Shown here: piece after piece, positions 22,369-26,435 of the stretch
Position numbering within the stretch: the stretch's first letter is position 1
Layout: each line of letters begins with the position of its first letter
Assembly: GCA_003241475.1 (NCBI GenBank)
Contig: QFQB01000017.1
Coordinates: 1 to 26,435, forward strand
Direction of reading: 5' to 3'
Length of the DNA stretch: 26,435 nucleotides
Source of the DNA: Micavibrio aeruginosavorus
Lineage (GTDB): Bacteria; Pseudomonadota; Alphaproteobacteria; Micavibrionales; Micavibrionaceae
Notes under the pieces: model-generated
Database searches by the model: none
What the model was told of the DNA's origin: nothing
What the model saw: only the letters and a program-made list of their open reading frames with translations
Position numbers and translations under genes: made by a program

Positions 22369-23271
22369 CTAAAGACCGTATCTGAGTGGCGTTTCTGCCA
22401 GAGCCTTATGAAGGGGACGGGTTGAAAGCACTCTGACCTCATCACCCACACAGATTTCGCCCAGCATGCGCGGCACGGCGTTTTGGCCGAAAAACACGCC
22501 CTGCAGTCCGTCTCCTTTGCCACGCCGTGTCTTCGTCAGCGTAGAGATGGGTTCGTTGCTTTCGCCGCGCGTGCCCGTTTCCTGATCAATTGTGGTCATT
22601 ACACAGCGCGCACAGGGTTTGACGATTTCCAGTTCGACCTGCCCGATGCGGATATGGTGCATTACATCCTCTTCCCACGGCAGATTACCATCAATCACAA
22701 TGTTCGGGCGGAAACGGTCCATACCGATCACAACATCTTGCGGCAGTTGTTCCTGCAGTGAGTGCAGCGACGGTTCGGAAGTGATCAGGAACGGCATGCC
22801 GTCGGCGTAGCTAACAATGTCACCTTTCCGTCCATACGCGGCGTCGACCACGCGCGGCGTGTGCGATGCATATAAGACCAGATTGACCGGAAAGCCCATA
22901 TAGGCCGAGAGAAACCCTTCCGGATCGCCGACATTGTAGCCCTTGCAATCGCTGGCGAAGACTTTCGTATCAATGATTTGATCATCGTGCAGTGATAGTC
23001 TTGCATTCCATATATTGCCTTCCGGCGTGTCAAAAATACAATTAGCGTAATTGTCGATACTACGCGTAACGTAAGAGAAAAGACGCGAGAGTTTTTCGCA
23101 GCCGCGGTCGCGCTGTGTGATGAATTTTCCGGCGTTCGCGCCTTCGGCGTGAACGAGCATCGCAAGACGGTCGCCCTCAAAACCGGTTCGGGTGACGTTC
23201 GCACTTTCGACCCTTGTGCCCGCGCCGGATTTAAGGGGATAGATGTTCAAGTCACTCACATAAATACTCAT
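22369..23271 (-). CDS. MOSC domain protein, YcbX/mARC-like
   Basis: The 300-residue product has an N-terminal MOSC beta-barrel domain (MSIYVSDLNIYPLKSGAG..., with GFEGDRLAMLV and GKFITQRDRG) and a C-terminal MOSC domain (MDRFRPNIVIDG, PCARCVMTTIDQETG, QGVFFGQNAV). Proteins of this type bind molybdenum cofactor through a conserved Cys, here most likely one of C220 and C223 in CARC. In YcbX/mARC they reduce N-hydroxylated compounds with a partner reductase. No ferredoxin domain is fused, unlike some homologues. ATG 23271 was chosen because GGAG sits 6-7 nt upstream. It lies between rplA and the rplJ leader, a place normally empty. A hairpin (23301-23324) separates it from rplA. Confidence 0.92.
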   Translation of the reverse strand: MSIYVSDLNIYPLKSGAGTRVESANVTRTGFEGDRLAMLVHAEGANAGKFITQRDRGCEKLSRLFSYVTRSIDNYANCIFDTPEGNIWNARLSLHDDQIIDTKVFASDCKGYNVGDPEGFLSAYMGFPVNLVLYASHTPRVVDAAYGRKGDIVSYADGMPFLITSEPSLHSLQEQLPQDVVIGMDRFRPNIVIDGNLPWEEDVMHHIRIGQVELEIVKPCARCVMTTIDQETGTRGESNEPISTLTKTRRGKGDGLQGVFFGQNAVPRMLGEICVGDEVRVLSTRPLHKALAETPLRYGL

Positions 23272-23300
23272 ATAACGCTCCTTCATCCTTTAACGCATAC

Positions 23301-23324
23301 GCCCCTCTGTTTGACGAGAGGGGC
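23301..23324 (-). other. Hairpin between rplA and the MOSC gene
   Basis: GCCCCTCT-CGTCAAAC-AGAGGGGC on the minus strand is a perfect 8-bp stem starting 27 nt after the rplA stop. It is followed by GTATGCG rather than a T run, so it is not a clear intrinsic terminator. It may reduce or delimit read-through from rplKA into the MOSC gene. Confidence 0.6.
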
Positions 23325-23351
23325 GTGAAGCTTAATCCTTATATGAAACGC

Positions 23352-24056
23352 TTACGCCGCGTCTTTCAGAGCAACGAGGTCGATTTTCAAACCCGGACCC
23401 ATCGTCGAAGAAAGGGTGACTTTCTTCATGAACGTGCCTTTTGCGCCTGTCGGACGAGCTTTTTGGATCGTGTCGATGAAGAAGGCGATGTTCTGCACCA
23501 GCTTCTTATCATCAAACGAAGCCTTGCCGACGCCTGCCTGAACGATACCCGTCTTTTCAGCGCGGAATTCGATCGAGCCGGCTTTCGCTTCTTCAACGGC
23601 TTTTTTAACATCCGGCGTTACGGTTCCCAGTTTCGGGTTCGGCATCATGCCTTTCGGACCCAGAACCTTGGCAACCTGTCCTACCAGACCCATCATGTCG
23701 GGCGTGGCGATAACGCGATCGAAATCGATCTTGCCGCCCTTGATGCTTTCGATCAGGTCTTCGGCGCCGATAACGTCTGCACCAGCGGCCTTGGCTTCAG
23801 CAGCCTTGGCATCGCGTGCGATAACGGCAACGCGGACTTTTGCACCCGTGCCGTTCGGCAAGGAGACAACGCCGCGAACCTGTTGGTCAGCGTATTTCGG
23901 GTCGATGCCGAGGTTCAAGGACACTTCGATGGTTTCATCGAATTTGCGGTCTTTCGCGCAGTCTTTCAAAACCTTGACGGCTTCTTCTACCGTGTAAGCT
24001 TTCAAACGGTCGATTTTACCGGCGATTGCTTTGTTTTTCTTCGTGTTCGCAACCAT
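23352..24056 (-). CDS. rplA: 50S ribosomal protein L1
   Basis: The 234-residue product is L1, the mobile stalk protein near the E site, which in many bacteria also represses its own operon by binding the rplK leader. Landmarks are YTVEEAVKVLKDCAKDRKFD at the N-terminus, VSLPNGTGAKVRVAVIA, the central PDMMGLVGQVAKVLGPKGMM, split here as PDMMGLVGQVAK and VLGPKGMMPNPK, and the C-terminal TFMKKVTLSSTMGPGLKID. ATG 24056 lies 2 nt past the rplK stop and its ribosome site GGAGG is inside rplK, so the two are translationally coupled. Length is normal. Confidence 0.98.
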   Translation of the reverse strand: MVANTKKNKAIAGKIDRLKAYTVEEAVKVLKDCAKDRKFDETIEVSLNLGIDPKYADQQVRGVVSLPNGTGAKVRVAVIARDAKAAEAKAAGADVIGAEDLIESIKGGKIDFDRVIATPDMMGLVGQVAKVLGPKGMMPNPKLGTVTPDVKKAVEEAKAGSIEFRAEKTGIVQAGVGKASFDDKKLVQNIAFFIDTIQKARPTGAKGTFMKKVTLSSTMGPGLKIDLVALKDAA

Positions 24057-24058
24057 GA

Positions 24059-24493
24059 TTAACCCTCCACCACTTCGATGCCCATGGAGCGCGCAGAACC
24101 TTCCATGATGCGTGTTGCGGCATCGAGGTCTTTCGCGTTCATGTCGACCATTTTGTCTTTTGCCAACTCGCGCAGTTGTGATTTTTTGATCACGCCTGCA
24201 GGAGCGCCTTTGCCCGGTGTCTTGGAACCAGATTTCAGCTTCGTGGCCTTTTTGATGTAGTAGGTGTTCGGAGCCTTCTTCGTGATGAAGGTGAACGAAC
24301 GGTCCTTGTACACCGTGATGACGACAGGTGTCGGCATACCGGGTTCGGATTTTTCTGTCTGGGCGTTAAACGCTTTGCAGAATTCCATGATGTTAACGCC
24401 GTGCTGACCCAAAGCAGGTCCGATCGGCGGAGCAGGGTTGGCTTTACCAGCCGGGATGATCAGGTTGATATAACCTGTAATTTCCTTTGCCAT
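24059..24493 (-). CDS. rplK: 50S ribosomal protein L11
   Basis: The 144-residue product is L11, which binds the GTPase-associated region of 23S rRNA and supports RelA activation. Recognised segments are INLIIPAGKANPAPPIGPAL, GQHGVNIMEFCKAFNA, FTFITKKAP and the C-terminal AARTIMEGSARSMGIEV-type ending (AATRIMEGSARSMGIEVVEG). The Pro-rich ANPAPPIGPALGQ loop, site of thiostrepton contacts, is intact. ATG 24493 (MAKEITGYIN) has GAGGA upstream. It is the first gene of a two-gene rplKA unit. Unlike the usual order, nusG is not adjacent: a terminator and three other genes lie between. Confidence 0.98.
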   Translation of the reverse strand: MAKEITGYINLIIPAGKANPAPPIGPALGQHGVNIMEFCKAFNAQTEKSEPGMPTPVVITVYKDRSFTFITKKAPNTYYIKKATKLKSGSKTPGKGAPAGVIKKSQLRELAKDKMVDMNAKDLDAATRIMEGSARSMGIEVVEG

Positions 24494-24612
24494 TTTATCC
24501 TCGTAACAAAAGGGTTTTAAACGAGGTTTGTGGTGCGGCCCCCAAATGGGCTTTGGGCTTTGGGTCACCTCCCACAATCCTTAACGGGGGGACATTTAGG
24601 GGTTTTTGGCCG
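24494..24612 (-). promoter_or_regulatory. Leader of rplKA, possible L1-binding site
   Basis: The gap before rplK has no gene. Its RNA contains TTGTGGGAGGTGACCC and, about 35 nt later, GGGGGCCGCACCACAA. TTGTGG (24572-24577) pairs with CCACAA (24528-24533) to close a structured loop containing CAAAGCCC twice. Placement before rplK and the GTGGGAGG/CACCAC pairing recall the L1-binding leader of other proteobacteria. A weak promoter (TTGCAA-17-TAAATG) lies just upstream. Confidence 0.5.
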
Positions 24613-25086
24613 CTATTGCAAGGAAAATCGGGCCTGTCCGGCATAGTGTGCCTCTGCCATGTCCCGGAACGATCCGGCATTGGCGCGCCAGCGGGCCGGC
24701 AGTTCGCGGTGTCTGCGCTCAGCACACAGCATGTCCCGCCTGTCGCGGACAACCTGAAAGGCTACGCCGCGCAGGTCCCGGGTCTGCGCCAGAGCCTTTA
24801 AGGAAGCATCTTCCGCTGCAATCTGCCCCAGCCGCTTTTTACAGCCGGCGAATACGCTGAAATGCTCGGACAGCGGGTAATCGTGCTCGATCCGGCCTTG
24901 CCTTGCTTCTAGGGCGCCCAAATCCACCCCCAGCGCCGGGCGGCGCAAGCCGATCTGCATCAGCCCATGCAGAGCATCGCGGCGTGCCATCGTGAATGGA
25001 TCGGCGGCATAAAAGGCGTCCGCCAAATGAAAGGCGGCTAATTTGTCGCGGCGATTCCCAAAATAGTCCAAAAGAATGGTTATCAT
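24613..25086 (-). CDS. Hypothetical Arg/Ala-rich protein before rplK
   Basis: This is a 157-residue unrecognised protein, MITILLDYFGNRRDKLAAFH..., predicted soluble and largely helical. It is very rich in Arg and Ala (RDRRDMLCAERRHRELPARW). Local GC content is higher than in the ribosomal genes around it. Two Cys (in FAGCKKR and DMLCAER) are not in a recognised motif. GGAG 7 nt before ATG 25086 is a fair ribosome site. It begins after the terminator at 25134-25165, and its stop is 119 nt before the rplK ATG. No convincing promoter was found in the 47-nt gap, so it may rely on read-through. Function is unknown. Confidence 0.6.
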   Translation of the reverse strand: MITILLDYFGNRRDKLAAFHLADAFYAADPFTMARRDALHGLMQIGLRRPALGVDLGALEARQGRIEHDYPLSEHFSVFAGCKKRLGQIAAEDASLKALAQTRDLRGVAFQVVRDRRDMLCAERRHRELPARWRANAGSFRDMAEAHYAGQARFSLQ

Positions 25087-25133
25087 GCACTTGCTCCGCC
25101 TTCTTGCTAAACCCGCCTACAGACAAGCGCAAT

Positions 25134-25165
25134 AAAAAAAGCCCGCGAAGGGGGATTTCGCGGGC
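25134..25165 (-). terminator. Terminator after the 53-aa gene
   Basis: On the minus strand GCCCGCGAA-ATCCCCC-TTCGCGGGC is a perfect 9-bp stem followed by seven T. It starts 21 nt after the stop of the small gene at 25187-25348, which supports that gene being real. Confidence 0.9.
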
Positions 25166-25186
25166 CCCTTTAAATTCGCAGTCCTG

Positions 25187-25348
25187 TTACGCCGTAATGG
25201 TGGCAGGCTTACGAATAATCTCGGTTGTCGCCGCGTTGTAATGGCCAATCGTCTGGATATACTGACCTGTTTTTGGTACGAGCGGCGTGTGACGGTTGGC
25301 AAGCGTTTTCAGCATGTCTTTGTGCGTTTTGAAAATTTGTTCTTTCAA
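25187..25348 (-). CDS. Small protein, 53 aa, unknown function
   Basis: This short gene encodes M-KEQIFKTHKDMLKTLANRH then TPLVPKTGQYIQTIGHYNAA and TTEIIRKPATITA. I prefer the TTG at 25348 because GGAGG lies exactly 5 nt before it. The in-frame ATG at 25360 would give 57 residues, but it overlaps that GGAGG and has no ribosome site of its own. The sequence is balanced, with a basic amphipathic N-terminal helix (IFKTHKDMLKTLANR) and no membrane segment. Codon use looks like that of the neighbours and a strong terminator follows, both supporting a real gene. It lies 100 nt after the 25449 gene. No family was recognised. Confidence 0.65.
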   Translation of the reverse strand: MKEQIFKTHKDMLKTLANRHTPLVPKTGQYIQTIGHYNAATTEIIRKPATITA

Positions 25349-25448
25349 TATGGCCTCCATGTTTATGCCCGCATAAGGTACGATAAAAACGGAAGATCTT
25401 CTACAAAATCATATGCTGCACGCGCTTGCATTATCGCAGATGCACAAA

Positions 25449-26216
25449 CTAGAGAAGCCGCCCCAATTGCTCCTGTTTAACGCCTTTTGCAGTAAAGCGC
25501 GCATCAGCCTCGGCCATATAATCTTGTAAATTTTCCATCGCGTCGGACTTTAATTCTTCTTCAGACTTCAATGGATCGGGTTGCGTGTGCAATACATCTT
25601 TGAGCATGCGGCCAAAGCCCATGCGCACATGCGGGCTGTAGAATTTTTCATCCAGACCCATCACATGCATAAGCGTGCCTGTCACGGAGTTGCAGGATTG
25701 TCCGGGCTGTAAAAAAGAATAGGCTGTAAAAGGCAAATCGGCCTTGTTGATATCATGGGCGGCCGCGAGCGCTTTACGCCATTTTTGCAAAACCTCGCCG
25801 CGGCTGCCTTCGAACAAAACGTGCGGATTGGAATCGGGCTGGCTCAGGAAATTCAGCATCGACGAGGTGCCATCACCAACAATGGCAACCAGTTTGACGA
25901 GCGGCGATTCATCGCTGCGGACCGCCCTGTTGAATAAAGTCATGCTGGCGCGGATTCTGGTTTGAAAACACTCTTCGTCCATTTTCGACGTCATGACACC
26001 GGCCAGTTGGCCGCGCGTCGTATCCAGACTGGAGCCGTGAATTTCCTGAACGACCCGCCCCTTGTCATCTTTTAATGTCAGGAAAGTGTGGGAAGCGCCT
26101 TCTTTGCCTTGCGCCACAAGCCAAGGCGCCTTTTTGGTCATACGAATTGCCTGCGCTCCTGCAAGATCGCCGATCAGCCGTTCCCCGTAACAAATGCTGT
26201 ATTTGCCTTCAGCCAT
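25449..26216 (-). CDS. Permuted papain-like (NlpC/P60-type) candidate, cytoplasmic paralogue
   Basis: This is a 255-residue protein without a signal peptide. It shares a series of motifs with the Tat lipoprotein at 8222-9286: ASHTFL (His43; AKHLFL there), EIHG (His60; DVHG), PHVLF (VHMLM), AL.A...INK..LPFTAYS (residues 149-167) and SCNSVTGTLM (Cys175-Asn176; NSNAVARTML). Spacing from INK to the final motif is identical. A His followed by a late Cys-Asn is the order of circularly permuted papain-like folds such as LRAT or YiiX types, so Cys175 with His43 is the proposed catalytic pair. Substrate is unknown. ATG 26216 has no proper ribosome site. It lies right after the nusG terminator with its own AT-rich dyad promoter. 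Confidence 0.75.
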   Translation of the reverse strand: MAEGKYSICYGERLIGDLAGAQAIRMTKKAPWLVAQGKEGASHTFLTLKDDKGRVVQEIHGSSLDTTRGQLAGVMTSKMDEECFQTRIRASMTLFNRAVRSDESPLVKLVAIVGDGTSSMLNFLSQPDSNPHVLFEGSRGEVLQKWRKALAAAHDINKADLPFTAYSFLQPGQSCNSVTGTLMHVMGLDEKFYSPHVRMGFGRMLKDVLHTQPDPLKSEEELKSDAMENLQDYMAEADARFTAKGVKQEQLGRLL

Positions 26217-26228
26217 GGACCTATAAGT

Positions 26229-26252
26229 ACATAATTATCATAATTATGTCAA
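26229..26252 (-). promoter_or_regulatory. 21-bp palindrome overlapping a -35 box
   Basis: ACATAATTAT and ATAATTATGT flank a single C (26229-26249), a perfect 21-bp palindrome. Its right arm overlaps TTGACA (26247-26252, minus strand), so a bound protein would cover the promoter. The -10 is not clear (TATAGG lies at 21 nt, too far). The ATG at 26216 lies 30 nt from the -35, suggesting a very short or absent leader. Confidence 0.6.
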
Positions 26253-26282
26253 TTAATGACTAAATGTTAAGATTCGTAGTAC

Positions 26283-26313
26283 AAAAAAACCCCGCAATTC
26301 TGCGGGGTTTTTC
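26283..26313. terminator. Terminator after nusG
   Basis: AAAAAAACCCCGCA-ATTC-TGCGGGGTTTTT is a perfect stem with a 4-nt loop and A/T tracts on both sides. It lies 17 nt after the nusG stop and should end nusG transcription before the 25449-26216 gene. It could also work in the plus direction. Confidence 0.92.
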
Positions 26314-26329
26314 AAAATTCTGAAGATAA

Positions 26330-26435
26330 TTACTGTTTTTCAACTTGGCTGTACTCCAGCTCCACCGGCGTTGCGCGGCCAAAGATGGAAACGGAAACCT
26401 TAAGCTTGCCTTTTTCTTCATCGACTTCTTCAACC
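26330..26435 (-). CDS. nusG: Transcription antitermination factor NusG, C-terminal 34 residues (partial)
   Basis: The minus strand up to the TAA at 26330-26332 encodes VEEVDEEKGKLKVSVSIFGR followed by ATPVELEYSQVEKQ. This is the C-terminal KOW domain of NusG, with the typical KLKVSVSIFGRATPVEL strand that contacts S10 or Rho. NusG binds RNA polymerase and couples transcription to translation and termination. Only the 3' end is in the window; the start lies to the right. It is followed by a strong terminator and is therefore cut off from rplK, its usual next neighbour. Confidence 0.95.
   Translation of the reverse strand, partial: VEEVDEEKGKLKVSVSIFGRATPVELEYSQVEKQ

Noticed and set aside
24494..24577. 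An N-terminal extension of L11 starting at 24577
   Set aside because: The extension translates a structured leader, is absent from L11 proteins, and ATG 24493 has a good ribosome site and matches the family start.
25117..25302. A 61-codon minus-strand frame overlapping the 53-aa gene
   Set aside because: It runs through the terminator hairpin and ends beyond it, has no ribosome site and is in another frame than the supported small gene.

Overview
The window is a 26.4 kb piece of a bacterial chromosome carrying the str operon (rpsL-rpsG-fusA-tuf) and the nusG/rplKAJL/rpoBC block. All of these genes lie on the minus strand, so transcription of the core runs from right to left. Gene order, the CTTGAC-type -35 boxes, the alphaproteobacterial style of RpoB/RpoC and the many Tat and lipoprotein signals point to an alphaproteobacterium. 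A deep-branching or uncultivated lineage is likely, but I cannot place it below class from sequence alone. No tRNA, rRNA, CRISPR array, transposase or integrase was seen.

Layout from right to left, in the direction of transcription. The 3' end of nusG (26330-26435) is closed by a strong terminator. Then come a 255-aa protein with a permuted papain-like signature (25449-26216), a 53-aa small gene (25187-25348) and a 157-aa unknown (24613-25086). These are followed by rplK-rplA, a MOSC-domain gene (22369-23271), a classical L10 leader with attenuator, rplJ-rplL, a terminator, a 120-aa unknown (20739-21101), a Tat-exported TraB/ChaN/Tiki-like protein (19494-20669), and rpoB. Between rpoB and rpoC sit a 156-aa unknown boxed by inverted REP-like repeats and a SIMPL (DUF541) protein. 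rpoC ends at a terminator.

Between rpoC and the str operon lies an accessory block: a Tat lipoprotein that is a paralogue of the 255-aa protein (8222-9286), a small lipoprotein (7661-8134), a plus-strand exported 130-aa protein (7222-7614), a CPA1 Na+/H+ antiporter (5534-7153), a plus-strand 229-aa unknown (4844-5533), and two minus-strand hydrophilic unknowns (3958-4497, 3607-3873). The str operon follows from its own strong promoter at 3537-3566.

The main biological surprise is that a cluster normally almost gapless is opened at nearly every classical junction (nusG/rplK, rplA/rplJ, rplL/rpoB, rpoB/rpoC, rpoC/rpsL). The inserted genes are non-ribosomal, and several carry their own terminators and AT-rich promoters. 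Two of them (8222-9286 and 25449-26216) are divergent paralogues with a His...HG...(Ser/Cys)-Asn signature, and they bracket the rplK-rpoC block. The 255-aa paralogue and the Tiki-like gene share a TTGACATAATTA element embedded in ACAT...ATGT dyads and have no Shine-Dalgarno sequence. This suggests a small co-regulated, possibly leaderless set of envelope or protein-processing genes. The sequence relationships are visible; the function is inference.
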